From Leptospira kanakyensis (GTDB lineage Bacteria > Spirochaetota > Leptospiria > Leptospirales > Leptospiraceae), in the NCBI RefSeq assembly GCF_004769235.1, contig NZ_RQFG01000010.1, positions 1-64,000 on the forward strand: DNA of 64,000 nt. The letters run 5' to 3'. Below the pieces are notes generated by a model that saw nothing but the letters and a program-made list of their open reading frames with translations, was not told the origin of the DNA and ran no database searches. Both the position numbers and the translations under genes were made by a program. Below are positions 8,661 to 19,173 of this stretch, in pieces; positions within the stretch are counted from its first letter, which is position 1; the number at the start of each line of letters is the position of its first letter.

Positions 8661-9695
8661 CTAACGAAAACATTCTTTCTTTAGGATTTGTAAGTGAGGT
8701 AAAATTTGTTTTTTTTCTCTGGGCCCAATCTCGGATGCATATCGAATCATTTGGCTGATCTCAGATTTGATACCTTCCCCAACTGGCGTAAAACAAGGAA
8801 TGGAATCGGGATCCTTAGTCATAGAATGTAAACTGGTTACCAAATCCTTGGTATATAAATTCACATAATTCCCAGTAGGAAATAAATAGAGATAACGAAG
8901 TTTCCCTTTTCGCATTTCTTCCAACCGGCATTTTAGGTCTACCCCACAATCGGCCATAGGCATACTTTCCGTTGCCAAGTAACCCGCGTAATCCGAATGT
9001 TTGGTTTTTGGATAGGATTCTAAAAGTTTCCAAAAATAATTAGAATCAACATAGTATTTTCCGGAATTATAGTCGTACAATAACTTTGTTTGGTGGTGTT
9101 TTAAAAACTCTAAAGTAGATGGATCGTTATCCGGTTTGATTCCCTTCTCATTCATAAGATCCACTGTTTTCTTTAAAAAATATCCAGCTTTGGCCCGAAT
9201 AAAAATGTATTCATCACCTGTAAATTTTCCGTTTAAGGAAATTGTAAAAATTGTATCTGTAATTTCTTGTTTTGCTGTAAAATCAATATTTTTGGAATGG
9301 ATCATACGTTCCGCTTCAAATAACAAAGTAGACAAATACTGTTTGGGCGGAACCGAACGGACAACAGAACGTTTGATAAATCCAGAAAGTCCATCTTCTA
9401 ATTTTACAGGGATCCAATCTTCCTTAGGGCTCTCAAGTGAATCCTTATCAAAATGAACAGGTTCGCCAAACTTAAGTTTACGCAAAACATCACTTTTCTG
9501 GTCAGCAAATAGATGTAAGTTGAGTCCAATGACTGGAATGACAATCTGAGAATTTGAGTCTCGTTTGAATAGTTCGGAAGGTTTTGTTTGTTTTGACTTT
9601 TCTTGTACGATCGGAGCGGAAATTAGCAATCCACTCGACATGAGCACGAAAACCATCCCTCTACGAAAGCATTTCAGTAAAGGGATGAACTTCAT
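8661..9695 (-). CDS. Exported protein with bacterial SH3 domain
   Basis: The start at 9695 begins one base after the aminotransferase stop codon. A longer frame reaching 9761 would overlap that gene and is not preferred. A signal or anchor helix covers about residues 8-28. A bacterial SH3-type domain follows (about 50-115, with the LRKLKFGEPVHF and GLSGFIKRS pattern). Such domains bind peptidoglycan or peptides. The rest is a helical domain of unknown type with two cysteine pairs. An envelope role is inferred, but the catalytic function, if any, is unknown. Confidence 0.75.
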   Translation of the reverse strand: MKFIPLLKCFRRGMVFVLMSSGLLISAPIVQEKSKQTKPSELFKRDSNSQIVIPVIGLNLHLFADQKSDVLRKLKFGEPVHFDKDSLESPKEDWIPVKLEDGLSGFIKRSVVRSVPPKQYLSTLLFEAERMIHSKNIDFTAKQEITDTIFTISLNGKFTGDEYIFIRAKAGYFLKKTVDLMNEKGIKPDNDPSTLEFLKHHQTKLLYDYNSGKYYVDSNYFWKLLESYPKTKHSDYAGYLATESMPMADCGVDLKCRLEEMRKGKLRYLYLFPTGNYVNLYTKDLVTSLHSMTKDPDSIPCFTPVGEGIKSEISQMIRYASEIGPREKKQILPHLQILKKECFR

Positions 9696-9696
9696 T

Positions 9697-10914
9697 TTAC
9701 TTTTGTAAATCCTCAACCATTTGTTTGATACGAGCCACACCTTTTTCAATGTCTTTGTCACCTAAGGCATAAGACAAACGAATGGCTTTATCATCCCCAA
9801 AGGCAATGCCCGGCACTGCGGCCACATTGTATTTATCAAGGAGGACATCACAAAAAAGTTTGGAGTAAGAACTTTCTTTTTTTTCTGCGAGAAGTCGTTT
9901 GAACCCAGGAGTTGCGTAAACACCAGTGATATAAGGGAATGCATAAAAAGCACCTTCTGGCATCCGGCATTCCACACCTGGAATCTCACGTAATAGTCCC
10001 ACGATGAGTTTACGACGTTTGTCAAAGGCCTTAAGCATTTCTGCCACAGGTGTTTGGTCACCAGTAAGAGCTGCCTCTGCTGCCGCTTGGGAAATGGAAG
10101 AGGCATTGCTTGTGGATTGGCCTTGCATGGTGTCCATGTTTTTCACAATCTCTGCGTTTCCTGCCCCGTATCCAATCCTCCAACCGGTCATGGAATACGC
10201 TTTGGACACTCCATTGATGACAAAGGTTTTTTCCTTCATCTTCTCGGAGATCATTGCAGGATTTACAAATTCCAATCCATCATAGATGATTTTTTCATAA
10301 ATATCATCCGAAACTGTAATGATATCTTTTGGTTCCAAAACTTTTACCAGTGCTTCTACATCTGAACGAGTGTATGCAGCTCCCGTAGGATTGGATGGAG
10401 AATTAAAAATAAAAACTTTTGTTTTGGAAGTGATGGCTTTTTCTAATTGTTCCGCCGTAATTTTGAATCCACTGGAAATGTCTGTTGAAACAATCACCGG
10501 TGTCCCTTCCGCCAAACGAACAATGTCCGCATAACTCACCCAATACGGTGCAGGGATGATTACCTCGTCACCAGGATTGAGAGTCGCCATAAAAAAATTG
10601 TAGAGAACCTGTTTCCCACCTGTTCCCACAATGATTTGGTTCTTTTCGTATTTGAGTCCGTTTTCGGTTTCAAATTTACGAATGATGGCCTCTTTCAAAG
10701 AAACAGTTCCACTCACAGGAGTGTATTTGGTTTTCCCTTGGTCCATTGCCTTTTTGGCAGCTTCTTTGATATGTGTTGGTGTATCAAAGTCAGGTTCCCC
10801 TGCTCCAAATCCAACAACATCAAGTCCACTCGCTTTCAACTGATTGGCTTTGGCAGTGATCGCGAGAGTGGGAGAAGGTTCTACGACATCCAGTCGTTTT
10901 GCTACAAGTTTCAT
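9697..10914 (-). CDS. Class I pyridoxal-phosphate aminotransferase (aspartate aminotransferase-like)
   Basis: At 405 aa this has all the marks of the class I aminotransferase fold. Seen are GFGAGEPDFDTP near residue 35, the SNPTG-type motif SPSNPTGAAY near 175, SDDIYEKI, and the PLP lysine in VSKAYSMTGWRIGYG near 240. The pattern fits the aspartate/prephenate aminotransferase subgroup (AspC/AatA type), which moves amino groups between aspartate or other amino acids and 2-oxoglutarate. It starts 8 bases after the XPB helicase gene, which is probably operon linkage without functional meaning. Confidence 0.9.
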   Translation of the reverse strand: MKLVAKRLDVVEPSPTLAITAKANQLKASGLDVVGFGAGEPDFDTPTHIKEAAKKAMDQGKTKYTPVSGTVSLKEAIIRKFETENGLKYEKNQIIVGTGGKQVLYNFFMATLNPGDEVIIPAPYWVSYADIVRLAEGTPVIVSTDISSGFKITAEQLEKAITSKTKVFIFNSPSNPTGAAYTRSDVEALVKVLEPKDIITVSDDIYEKIIYDGLEFVNPAMISEKMKEKTFVINGVSKAYSMTGWRIGYGAGNAEIVKNMDTMQGQSTSNASSISQAAAEAALTGDQTPVAEMLKAFDKRRKLIVGLLREIPGVECRMPEGAFYAFPYITGVYATPGFKRLLAEKKESSYSKLFCDVLLDKYNVAAVPGIAFGDDKAIRLSYALGDKDIEKGVARIKQMVEDLQK

Positions 10915-10922
10915 TTTTTCCT

Positions 10923-12620
10923 CTATTTAGTGAGTGATTCTTCCGGAACTGTTTCTTTAAACTGATCCAAAGTATAAATTTCGTATTCATACCCTTGTTC
11001 GGTGAGGAAGAGCTGTCTGTTTTGACCAAACCTTTCTTCGTTCGTATCACGCGAAATCAGCGAGTAAAAAATGGCCGTGTTGTCTTGGGCTTTCGGACGA
11101 AGGATACGCCCTAGACGCTGCGCCTCTTCTTGTCTGGATCCAAAGGTTCCCGATACCTGGATGGCAATATTCGCATCTGGTAAGTCGATGGAGAAGTTTG
11201 CCACCTTAGAAACCACAAGTTGTTTGATTTGACCAGAACGGAACGCTTGGTAGAGTTCTTGTCTTTCAGGCAGCGGAGTTTTTCCCGTAATCAAAGGAAT
11301 TTTGAAAGTATTCGAAATTTCTTCTAACTGATTGATGTACTGCCCAATCACCAAAATGTTGTTAGTGGAGTGTTTTTTTAGAATGTAACTGATCGCACGA
11401 AGTTTTTCTGGATTTTCCGATGCCAAACGAAACTTCTCACGGTCATCAGCCACAGAGTATTTCATACGAAGGTCATCTTCCATGGGAACACGAATTTCCA
11501 CACAATTGGCTTCTGCAATCCAAGACTTGGCTTCGAGTTCTTTCCAAGGCACATCATACTTTTTAGGGCCAATGAGAGAGAACACATCTTCTTCCAGTCC
11601 ATCTTCCCGCACAAGTGTCGCAGTCAAACCTAACCTACGTTTGGCTTGAAGTTCTGAAGTCATACGAAATACAGGAGCTGGTAATAAGTGAACCTCATCA
11701 TACACAATCAGTCCCCAGTTGTTGGCACTGAAGATATGAAAGTGTGTGAAGTCCCCACCTTTTTTCTTTCTATGAGTTAAGATATTGTAAGTTGCAATGG
11801 TAATGGGTTTAATTTCTTTGAGTTCACCGGAATACTCACCAATGTCCGATTCAGGGATATCGGTTTTGTCTAAAATTTCATTTCTCCATTGGCGAATGGA
11901 CAAAGTGTTCGTTACAAGAATGAGAGTTTCTGCTCCCACAATTTGCATAACACCCATCCCCACGATGGTTTTCCCCGCACCGCAAGGAAGAACCACAACT
12001 CCGGATCCCCCTTCGTTACGTCCACCAGCATGGAAGGCCTCAACTGAAGCTCTTTGGTAGTCGCGCATTCCAAACTTGATACCACCAACGGTGATAGGAC
12101 GTAAATTAAACGGATATTTATTTCCTTCGTCGTAACCCGCAAGGTCTTCCACAGGGAAACCAATTTTGATTAACGCTTGTTTGATGTGACCACGGTATTC
12201 TTTTTTGATACGAATTTTATCACCTTCCATTCCATCCACAAAAGGTTGAACGGCGCGGTTGTTTGCAATCTCTGTAATGAATCCTTTTTCATTGGAAATG
12301 ATATACAATTCCCCAGATTCTTCTTTTACTAGTTTTACTTTTCCGTAACGAGAGATTTGTTCTCTCACTTCATTCATTACGTTTTTAGGAACTGAATAAC
12401 GAGCAAATTTAGTTAAACCTTCAATGATCTCATCCGCAGTCATTTTGATGGATGCTGCATTCCACAAAGAGAGTGGAGAGATGCGGTAAGTATGCATATA
12501 TTCCGGGCTTTTTTCGAGCTCCGCAAACTTGGAAATGAGATCCCGACAGGCTTCAAATTCTGGGTTATCCACCTCTAGAAGCATTGTTTTGTCACTTTGT
12601 ACGGTGAGTGGCTTGGTCAT
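10923..12620 (-). CDS. XPB/Rad25-type DNA repair helicase
   Basis: The protein is a superfamily 2 helicase of the XPB family. The N-terminal half carries a helicase-associated domain. The motor has Walker A in PCGAGKT (about 216-222), the DEVH box, a TATLVRED segment containing the RED motif typical of XPB, and motif VI in QRLGRILRPK near 515. XPB unwinds DNA in nucleotide excision repair. ATG at 12620 is chosen because GAGAGGG lies six bases upstream; an earlier TTG at 12635 is less likely. Bacterial XPB is patchily distributed but known in spirochaetes and actinobacteria. Confidence 0.9.
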   Translation of the reverse strand: MTKPLTVQSDKTMLLEVDNPEFEACRDLISKFAELEKSPEYMHTYRISPLSLWNAASIKMTADEIIEGLTKFARYSVPKNVMNEVREQISRYGKVKLVKEESGELYIISNEKGFITEIANNRAVQPFVDGMEGDKIRIKKEYRGHIKQALIKIGFPVEDLAGYDEGNKYPFNLRPITVGGIKFGMRDYQRASVEAFHAGGRNEGGSGVVVLPCGAGKTIVGMGVMQIVGAETLILVTNTLSIRQWRNEILDKTDIPESDIGEYSGELKEIKPITIATYNILTHRKKKGGDFTHFHIFSANNWGLIVYDEVHLLPAPVFRMTSELQAKRRLGLTATLVREDGLEEDVFSLIGPKKYDVPWKELEAKSWIAEANCVEIRVPMEDDLRMKYSVADDREKFRLASENPEKLRAISYILKKHSTNNILVIGQYINQLEEISNTFKIPLITGKTPLPERQELYQAFRSGQIKQLVVSKVANFSIDLPDANIAIQVSGTFGSRQEEAQRLGRILRPKAQDNTAIFYSLISRDTNEERFGQNRQLFLTEQGYEYEIYTLDQFKETVPEESLTK

Positions 12621-12954
12621 GGTATTCCCTCTCAATTTAACCAGGCTGGGAAGAGAAAGCGCCCTGTCAACTCATTTGATTTTAATAGATTTTCGATGAG
12701 TTTTCGCACCCTTTTTCAGGCAAATCCAGAATTTTTTGAACAAACTCCAGACAAGAACCGTCTAATGTAAGTTAATCTATATCTTCTTAATTTTAATAAT
12801 TAGATTGACGTCTCCTCTTTTTTTTGGGCGTTCCCCAATTGGACTTTAGTTTCCCACTCTCATTTTCCAAGGGTCAGGCTCCTCCGGGGTGCGCTTACGC
12901 TCCCGTCAGCTTCTCGTCGTTAGACGATTCGCTGACCTAACGCCCTACGGATCC
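12621..12954. other. Intergenic region between XPB and dusA genes
   Basis: This 334-base gap has no gene. Its part nearest the helicase probably holds that gene's promoter; a 7-bp inverted repeat AACTCAT/ATGAGTT lies at 12669-12675 and 12696-12702. The other half is occupied by the GC-rich repeat described separately, which runs into the dusA stop codon. Confidence 0.6.
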
Positions 12955-12960
12955 TTAACG
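12826..12960. repeat. Structured GC-rich intergenic repeat element
   Basis: The element opens with GGGCGTTCCCC at 12826 and contains GGGTCAGGCTCCTCCGGGG at 12871-12889. It then has a long hairpin and ends with CTAACGCCC (12937-12945) near CCTTAACG. The hairpin pairs GTCAGC (12905-12910) with GCTGAC (12931-12936), and TCGTC (12914-12918) with GACGA (12923-12927), around a GTTA loop. GGGCGTT at the start and AACGCCC near the end are inverse complements. The GGGCGTT...GGTCAGGCT...CTAACGC pattern recalls dispersed intergenic elements I remember from several bacterial groups. It overlaps the dusA stop codon. Confidence 0.6.
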
Positions 12961-13926
12961 TTTTAAATAATCCTCTAAAATAGATTCGTTTGCTCCTGTT
13001 GTATGCATTCTGTCTGTGAGAAATTTCCGATATTCGCGAGCTCCCTTTTCGCCAAAATAGAGACCCAAAATATGTCGTAAAATATGATGCACTTTCCCCT
13101 CTTTCTCTAGGGTTAAACGAATATAGGAGATCAATTCTTTCAGAACTTCTTCTCTCAAAGGAAGATTTTCTTTAGATCCATAATACAATTGGTCCACTTC
13201 ATGAAATAAAAACGGATTGTCGTAGGCCGCCCGCCCAAGCATCACTCCATCTACTTTTGTTAGATGTTCTTTAATCTCAGCATGGGTTTTGATTCCCCCA
13301 TTGATAGTAATGGGTAAATCGGGGAATTCATCTTTTAATCGATAAACATCTTCATAACGGAGAGGTGGAACCGTTCGATTTTCTTTGGGAGAAAGTCCCT
13401 CCAAAATGGCGATCCTTGCATGTACGATGCTATGATCCGCACCAGCTTCCTTAATTTTGGAAACAAAATTGTGTAAATCCTCGTAAGTTTCTTTTCCATT
13501 CACACCAATCCGATGTTTGACGGTGACAGGAATTTTGACCTTTGCCTTACAAGCAGAAACCATCTCAGCCACAAGGTCAGGTTCTTTCATAAGACAAGCA
13601 CCAAAACTTCCGCTTTGCACCCGATCCGAGGGACAACCTACGTTCAGATTGATTTCATCATACCCGTAGTCTTCTCCAATTTTGGCACATTCGGCAAGTG
13701 CCACAGGCGAATCACCACCTAACTGAAGAGCAATGGGATTTTCTTCTTTAGAAAAATCTAAGTATCTATGGTTGTCTTTGCCACGGAGGATAGCACCTGT
13801 AGTCACCATCTCTGTATAGAGTAATGTATGTTTAGAGATTAGCCTTATAAAAAAGCGGAAATGCCTATCCGTCCAGTCCATCATCGGGGCAACAGAAATG
13901 CGATACGATGGGACTGAACTTGTCAA
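12955..13926 (-). CDS. dusA: tRNA-dihydrouridine synthase, DusA type
   Basis: This flavoenzyme reduces specific uridines in the tRNA D-loop. The N-terminus has [12 protein letters not shown] (about 13-24) as in DusA, followed by [21 protein letters not shown] near 93-113 with the catalytic cysteine and the LMxxP(D/E) segment. HRIGVNG and the INGGI phosphate-binding motif follow. The 323-aa length is usual. The gene is the last of the flagellar run, 9 bases after flhA. Its stop codon lies within a GC-rich intergenic repeat. Confidence 0.92.
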   Translation of the reverse strand: MTSSVPSYRISVAPMMDWTDRHFRFFIRLISKHTLLYTEMVTTGAILRGKDNHRYLDFSKEENPIALQLGGDSPVALAECAKIGEDYGYDEINLNVGCPSDRVQSGSFGACLMKEPDLVAEMVSACKAKVKIPVTVKHRIGVNGKETYEDLHNFVSKIKEAGADHSIVHARIAILEGLSPKENRTVPPLRYEDVYRLKDEFPDLPITINGGIKTHAEIKEHLTKVDGVMLGRAAYDNPFLFHEVDQLYYGSKENLPLREEVLKELISYIRLTLEKEGKVHHILRHILGLYFGEKGAREYRKFLTDRMHTTGANESILEDYLKR

Positions 13927-13935
13927 AAAAATCTC

Positions 13936-16050
13936 CTATGCTTCTTGTGGGTGTTCCTCTCTGGATGGAAGGCTTAAAACCGAAGCGATTTCTGTGGGAA
14001 CCCCTCTGTGGATTTCTTCAGAAGCAATTACTGCAAAGTTCCTGGGGGGTAGTTCCTTTGTCAAAAAGAATGCAAAGGCTTGTCTCAAGTACCTAGAAAC
14101 CACAAAGATCAGGAACCGATTTTCATCCAAAGCCTTTTGTAATTCATTATATACCGATTCCAAAATTCTCACACGGATGTCATGAGGAAGGATGATGAGT
14201 TTGCTACCATCGGTTTCGTCCAACGTGATACTTTTGTTCATACGATCAATGATCCTTGGATCAATGGTCACCACATGTAACTTTCCATCCGGAGAAAGGA
14301 AATCATTGATGATTTGGCGTGACAAAGCTTGCCTTACATGTTCTGCCAAATCAAATGGATTGTTTGTCCTGGGAAGGTGGTTCGCAATGGCATCCATAAT
14401 TTTCGGAAGGTTTTTAATGGATAATCCTTCTGCCAAAAGATTTTGTAAAGTTTGTTGGATGATCCCAAGACGACCTTGTTTGTCGTAATCCAATTCTCCT
14501 ACAAGAGTCGGATGGGTTTGTCGTAAGTGTTCTAGAAGTGCTTTCACTTCCTCTCTACCTAGAAGTTGTGATGCATAGTTAGAGATTAACTCTTTCAAAT
14601 GAGTGATGATGACAGTAGACGGATCCACCACCGAATAACCTTTGTTCTCCACTTCAATTTTATCATTGGGATCAATCCAAGTGGCTTTGAGTCCAAATGC
14701 TGGTTCCGTAAATGGTTCTCCAATGATGGCTTCCAAATTCCTGGAAGTATTATTCATTGCCATCAAACGGTCGGCCTTCACAGCAGATTGTCCAACCACA
14801 ACTCCGTTGATACGAATGCTATAATTGTCATGCGGGATTTCTAAATTGTCAATGATCCGAATAGCAGGAATCACAAGACCAAAATCAATGGCAAATTTTT
14901 TACGAGTGTTTGCAATTTGTTCCAGTAAATGCCCACCGGAAGAAGCGTCCACTAACGGAAGTAAATCGCGACCAAGTTCCACCTGAATGGCTTCGACAGA
15001 AATTTCTTTGATATAATTTTCTGGTTTTTTCTCTTGGACTTTTTCCTGGGCAACGTTTTCAATTTTTTTGATTTCTTCTTTGGCTACCTTTTCAATGGAA
15101 TAACCTAAATACCCAATGGCTCCTGCTAAAAAGAGTAATGAAAAAAATGGAAGTCCGGGAATGAGACTGGCAAGTCCCAAAGCCCCAGCCACTACATATA
15201 AAGTTTTTGCATTTCCAAAAAGTTGGTCTTTGATCTCCACTGTCAGTTTCTTTTCTGAACTAGAACGTGTGACAATGATACCTGTAGCAGTTGTGGAAAG
15301 TAGACCTGGAATTTGGGAAACAAGCCCATCCCCAATGGTAAACTTTCCGTAAGTTTCAATGGATGCGAGAAATGATTCTCCACGAATCGTAGACCCAATG
15401 AGAATTCCTCCAAGTAAATTGATCGCTGTGATGATAAGTCCTGCCCTCACATCCCCTTGTACGAACTTGGAAGCTCCATCCATGGCCCCGTAAAAATCAA
15501 CTTCTCGTTGGACTTTTTTTCGTTTTACTTTTGCTTCCGCTTCTGTAATGGCACCGCTATTCAGTTCCATATCAATGGACATTTGTTTTTGTGGTAATCC
15601 ATCGAGTGTAAACCTGGCAGCCACTTCCGAGATCCTTGTAGCACCTTTGGTAATCACCACTACCTGGACGATTGTTAGGATAATAAAGATGATGAGTCCA
15701 ACAACATACTTTCCAAGCCCTGATTCTCCACCCACAACAAAGGTTCCAAAGGCTTCGATGACACTTGAGTTCATTGCTGGCCCTTTGGATAAAATTTGTC
15801 TCGTTGTGGAAACGTTAAGCGCTAATCGAAACAAGGTGGTGATAAGAAGTAAACTAGGGAAAATGGAAAACTCACTTGGTTCCGTAACTGAAAGTGCAGT
15901 CATGAGGATGAGGAGCCCAAGTCCTATACTCACAACAATGAGAACGTCTAAAATAAATCCCGGCAAAGGGACAATCAACATTCCCAAAATGAGAAGTGTT
16001 CCCACTCCCAAAACTAAGTCGGATTGTTTGAGTAGATCTCTAAAATTCAT
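13936..16050 (-). CDS. flhA: Flagellar export apparatus protein FlhA
   Basis: FlhA is the large inner-membrane subunit of the flagellar type III export gate. At 704 aa it has the expected size. The N-terminal half has about eight hydrophobic segments. Between them lies the conserved FHIPEP-type loop with [20 protein letters not shown] (about 145-165). The cytoplasmic C-terminal domain starts near 330. The gene starts four bases after flhB. In Leptospira it serves the periplasmic flagella. Confidence 0.96.
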   Translation of the reverse strand: MNFRDLLKQSDLVLGVGTLLILGMLIVPLPGFILDVLIVVSIGLGLLILMTALSVTEPSEFSIFPSLLLITTLFRLALNVSTTRQILSKGPAMNSSVIEAFGTFVVGGESGLGKYVVGLIIFIILTIVQVVVITKGATRISEVAARFTLDGLPQKQMSIDMELNSGAITEAEAKVKRKKVQREVDFYGAMDGASKFVQGDVRAGLIITAINLLGGILIGSTIRGESFLASIETYGKFTIGDGLVSQIPGLLSTTATGIIVTRSSSEKKLTVEIKDQLFGNAKTLYVVAGALGLASLIPGLPFFSLLFLAGAIGYLGYSIEKVAKEEIKKIENVAQEKVQEKKPENYIKEISVEAIQVELGRDLLPLVDASSGGHLLEQIANTRKKFAIDFGLVIPAIRIIDNLEIPHDNYSIRINGVVVGQSAVKADRLMAMNNTSRNLEAIIGEPFTEPAFGLKATWIDPNDKIEVENKGYSVVDPSTVIITHLKELISNYASQLLGREEVKALLEHLRQTHPTLVGELDYDKQGRLGIIQQTLQNLLAEGLSIKNLPKIMDAIANHLPRTNNPFDLAEHVRQALSRQIINDFLSPDGKLHVVTIDPRIIDRMNKSITLDETDGSKLIILPHDIRVRILESVYNELQKALDENRFLIFVVSRYLRQAFAFFLTKELPPRNFAVIASEEIHRGVPTEIASVLSLPSREEHPQEA

Positions 16051-16054
16051 TCGC

Positions 16055-17323
16055 TTATCCCATTCCTACTTTTTTTCTAAACTTCTCAAGAGTGATAAGG
16101 ATTTGCACCACTGCATTGAAGAACTCTTGTGGTATTTCCTGGCCCACTTCGACCTGTGCATATAAAAGACGTGCTTGTTTTGGACTTTCTACAATGGGGA
16201 CATCGTTTTCACGAGCAATCCTTCGTATTTCCAGTGCTAGGCGGTTTTCACCTTTAGCAATGACTCTCGGCGCAGAGTCTCTTCCCATTTCATAAGAAAG
16301 TGCCACAGAATAATGGGTAGGGTTTGTAATCACAACATCGGCTTTCGGAACTTCACGAAGCATATTTCCTTGCATCATGTCACGCGCTAGCTGCATCCTG
16401 CGATTTTTCATCACAGGATCCCCGGAATCTTCTTTCATCTCTCGTTTGGCTTCGGAAGGAGTTTGTTTTAAAGATTCTTCAAACTCAAATTTTTGAAAAT
16501 AAAAATCAGCAACCGCAATCCCAAGTAACAAAAGCCCTGCGGCCATCATAATCTTAAATCCAGAATATGTAATGAGAGTGATGGCCTGCATCATACCCAT
16601 ATTCCCTGTCAAAAGAACTTTCAGAAAATCACCAGAAATTAATATATAACTGATGATCCCTATCATCACAACTTTTGCCAAAGATTTAAGTAAGTTAAAC
16701 AAAGTTTGGCGGTTTGGCAACACCCGTTTGAAATTGGGAGCAATTCTATCGAAACGAAAGGCTAAGGCTCTCGGAGAAAACATAAAGCCTACCTGAACCA
16801 CATTTCCCACAATTGCAAAAACTAGAGTAATCGCAAGGATAGGCCAGAGGAGATTAAAAAAATCTCGCGAAACACCAGCAAGGATCACCCGAAACTCTTC
16901 CGCTCCGAACCGGTCCAGTTTCATCCCCATATGTAAATATTTTTTAATAAAAATAGCCGTATTTCGAATAAAAGTATCACCTAAAACAAACAAAACCCCT
17001 GTTCCACCTAACAATACAAGAGTGGATGCTACCTCATTTGATTTAGGAACATTTCCCTTTTCTTTTTCTTCTCGCCTACGACGTTCGCTCGGAGGTTCCG
17101 TTCTCCCTTCGTCTGCCGCAGCAAAAAGTTGCAGGTCGATGGCGTAGATTCCGGTCGTATAACAAGAGAAGGCTGGTACAATTTCTTTTGGCTTAAAAAA
17201 ATCCGATTTCAAAGAGAAGGGATACATCAAATCCAGAGAATTAAGACCACCAAATAGTGACTTAATCCAATTAAGAGTATTTTCCCTTATCAATGTTAAT
17301 CTTTTGGACTGGTTCCCTTTCAT
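16055..17323 (-). CDS. flhB: Flagellar export protein FlhB (substrate-specificity switch)
   Basis: FlhB controls the switch from rod/hook to filament export. Four hydrophobic segments cover about residues 105-290, and the autocleavage site NPTH lies in the C-terminal part ([11 protein letters not shown]). The canonical start region, [15 protein letters not shown], begins only about 74 residues into the frame, so the N-terminus is longer than usual. ATG at 17323 overlaps the fliR stop as ATGA with GGGAG upstream and is preferred. GTG at 17335 and ATG at 17227 are alternatives. Confidence 0.93.
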   Translation of the reverse strand: MKGNQSKRLTLIRENTLNWIKSLFGGLNSLDLMYPFSLKSDFFKPKEIVPAFSCYTTGIYAIDLQLFAAADEGRTEPPSERRRREEKEKGNVPKSNEVASTLVLLGGTGVLFVLGDTFIRNTAIFIKKYLHMGMKLDRFGAEEFRVILAGVSRDFFNLLWPILAITLVFAIVGNVVQVGFMFSPRALAFRFDRIAPNFKRVLPNRQTLFNLLKSLAKVVMIGIISYILISGDFLKVLLTGNMGMMQAITLITYSGFKIMMAAGLLLLGIAVADFYFQKFEFEESLKQTPSEAKREMKEDSGDPVMKNRRMQLARDMMQGNMLREVPKADVVITNPTHYSVALSYEMGRDSAPRVIAKGENRLALEIRRIARENDVPIVESPKQARLLYAQVEVGQEIPQEFFNAVVQILITLEKFRKKVGMG

Positions 17324-18102
17324 AAACTTGGCCACTCCCGAATGAGTAAACTTGCCTTATCCATAGAAATTTGAATCCCTTGTACCATTTGAGTCGCAAT
17401 GAATGTGAGAGTGGCAATGAGGGTAAGGGTTCCAATAAAAACTTTGAGTGGGAAAGACATGGACATCACATTCATTTGTTGGGCAGCTTTACCCATAAGG
17501 CCTTCCGCAAGAGAAACCAAAAATAAAATTCCCATCACAGGAAGAGCAATTTTAAAAGAGACTACAAACATCGCACCAATAGCATCTTCGATGAGTTTGT
17601 ATAAACCAGCATTTACCTTACCGGTAAATGATATGATTCGAATTTTTTCAAAAGAATAAGCAAGTGTTTCGATGAGAAACCTATGTGCTCCAATCACAAG
17701 GAATAGTGCCGTTGCCATGAGGTTTTTCATTGTACCAATGGCCGGGAGCGAGTTTTGAGTCACAGGATCCAAAATCTCCGTATAACCAAAACCAATTTGA
17801 TTGTTAAAAAATTCTCCAGCCATTTGGAAGGCAGCAAACACCAGTGATACGAGAAAACCAATGAATATACCAATCAACATCTCAGAAATAACAAGGATTC
17901 CGAAGTTAATCATATGACCAGGAACAGGTGGCATATAAGTTGCCACCACCGGGTAAACAATGAGAGAAACCATAAAGGAAAAGATCATTCGTAATGAAAA
18001 ATTGATTGATTCTGAGGAAAAAAAAGGCGCAACAAGGAATAGTCCGAGTAGTCGGACTAAAACAAAAAGAAAAGATTGAAAGTGTAAAACAAATGATTCC
18101 AT
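17320..18102 (-). CDS. fliR: Flagellar export protein FliR
   Basis: FliR is a polytopic inner-membrane part of the export gate. The 260-aa protein is hydrophobic throughout, with about six membrane segments and the FliR-type motif EFFNNQIGFGYTEILDP near 92-108. It lies one base after fliQ, and its stop codon overlaps the flhB start. The order fliP-fliQ-fliR-flhB-flhA is the standard one. Confidence 0.95.
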   Translation of the reverse strand: MESFVLHFQSFLFVLVRLLGLFLVAPFFSSESINFSLRMIFSFMVSLIVYPVVATYMPPVPGHMINFGILVISEMLIGIFIGFLVSLVFAAFQMAGEFFNNQIGFGYTEILDPVTQNSLPAIGTMKNLMATALFLVIGAHRFLIETLAYSFEKIRIISFTGKVNAGLYKLIEDAIGAMFVVSFKIALPVMGILFLVSLAEGLMGKAAQQMNVMSMSFPLKVFIGTLTLIATLTFIATQMVQGIQISMDKASLLIREWPSL

Positions 18103-18103
18103 A

Positions 18104-18367
18104 TCATATCTTTTCTATCATGAAAAAAATTTCTCGGGTATAGTCTGTCATCACTCGCACCATCCATGCCGAAAAAAATACAATGACGGCAAAAATAGAA
18201 ACAAGTTTCGGAACAAAAGCAATGGTTGGTTCTTGGATGGAAGTTGTTGTTTGTAAAATACCTACAATGAGTCCCACAACAAGTGCAGTAATGAGAATGG
18301 GACTAGAAATTTTTAATGTTACAATGAATGCTTCCCGCATCAAATTGACTACGTCGACTTCCGTCAT
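18104..18367 (-). CDS. fliQ: Flagellar export protein FliQ
   Basis: At 87 aa with two hydrophobic helices, this matches FliQ, a small export-gate subunit that assembles with FliP and FliR into a ring in the inner membrane. The conserved [17 protein letters not shown] segment is present in the middle. Its ATG overlaps the fliP stop by four bases. Confidence 0.95.
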   Translation of the reverse strand: MTEVDVVNLMREAFIVTLKISSPILITALVVGLIVGILQTTTSIQEPTIAFVPKLVSIFAVIVFFSAWMVRVMTDYTREIFFMIEKI

Positions 18368-19173
18368 TTATAACTCCTTACAAGCTCTAAAACGAGTAAG
18401 TTCCATCCATCAATCAGGATAAAAAGAATGAGTTTCAAAGGAAGAGAAATCATTACCGGAGGTAACATCATAAAACCCATTGCCAGGAGGGCAGAAGCTA
18501 CAATCAAATCGATGACAATAAAAGGAATGAAGATATAAATACCGATGATAAAAGCTTTTTTGATTTCACTTAACATAAAAGCAGGAACCAAAACATAAGA
18601 AGGAACATCTTCAAAAGATTTTACATTTTGTACTTTCCCAATCTTTAAAAACAAGGCAACATCTTTGGTTCCATCTTTTCCTAACTGGCGAATCATAAAT
18701 TGGCGAAGATGTTTCATGGATCCTTCCATCATCGCGGTTTGGTCAATTTTTCCATTTAGGTAAGGTTGGAGGGCCTCATCGTTTACCTTACCTATGGTCG
18801 GAGCCATAATAAAAAAAGTAACAAAAAGAGCAAGGCCCATCATCACCTGGTTAGGTGGCAAGTTTTGAAGAGACAAAGCTCTTCTCACAAAATCAAAAAC
18901 AATTACAACCTTAGTAAAGGAAGTCACACTCATCACAATGGCAGGCGCCAGAGAAAGTATTGTGACTAAAAACAAAATCATAAGAGACAAACTTGTTTCT
19001 TTTGGCCCCTTCGCCTCATTTACGTTAAATGATAAATTCGGGATGGGAATCCTCGAACCTTTGTCCTGAGCCATAAGTCCTGTAAATCCACCAGCCGTAA
19101 TGAGAAAGAGAATTCCAATGAGAAAAATAATAGATTTATGTCTCTTAAGGAAGGAAAAAAAACGAGATTTCAT
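18364..19173 (-). CDS. fliP: Flagellar export protein FliP
   Basis: FliP forms the core of the export gate. The protein has an N-terminal signal-like helix that is normally cleaved. The conserved [17 protein letters not shown] region lies near 83-100 and the family segment [20 protein letters not shown] near 198-217. The 269-aa length fits. Its start overlaps the fliO stop by four bases (ATGA). Confidence 0.96.
   Translation of the reverse strand: MKSRFFSFLKRHKSIIFLIGILFLITAGGFTGLMAQDKGSRIPIPNLSFNVNEAKGPKETSLSLMILFLVTILSLAPAIVMSVTSFTKVVIVFDFVRRALSLQNLPPNQVMMGLALFVTFFIMAPTIGKVNDEALQPYLNGKIDQTAMMEGSMKHLRQFMIRQLGKDGTKDVALFLKIGKVQNVKSFEDVPSYVLVPAFMLSEIKKAFIIGIYIFIPFIVIDLIVASALLAMGFMMLPPVMISLPLKLILFILIDGWNLLVLELVRSYK

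Noticed and set aside
10004..10365. Antisense frames across the aminotransferase gene
   Set aside because: They lie on the opposite strand of a conserved enzyme and show no protein family features.
15548..16165. A long open frame on the plus strand opposite flhA/flhB
   Set aside because: It is antisense to clear flagellar genes and its translation matches no family; a shadow of the real frame.
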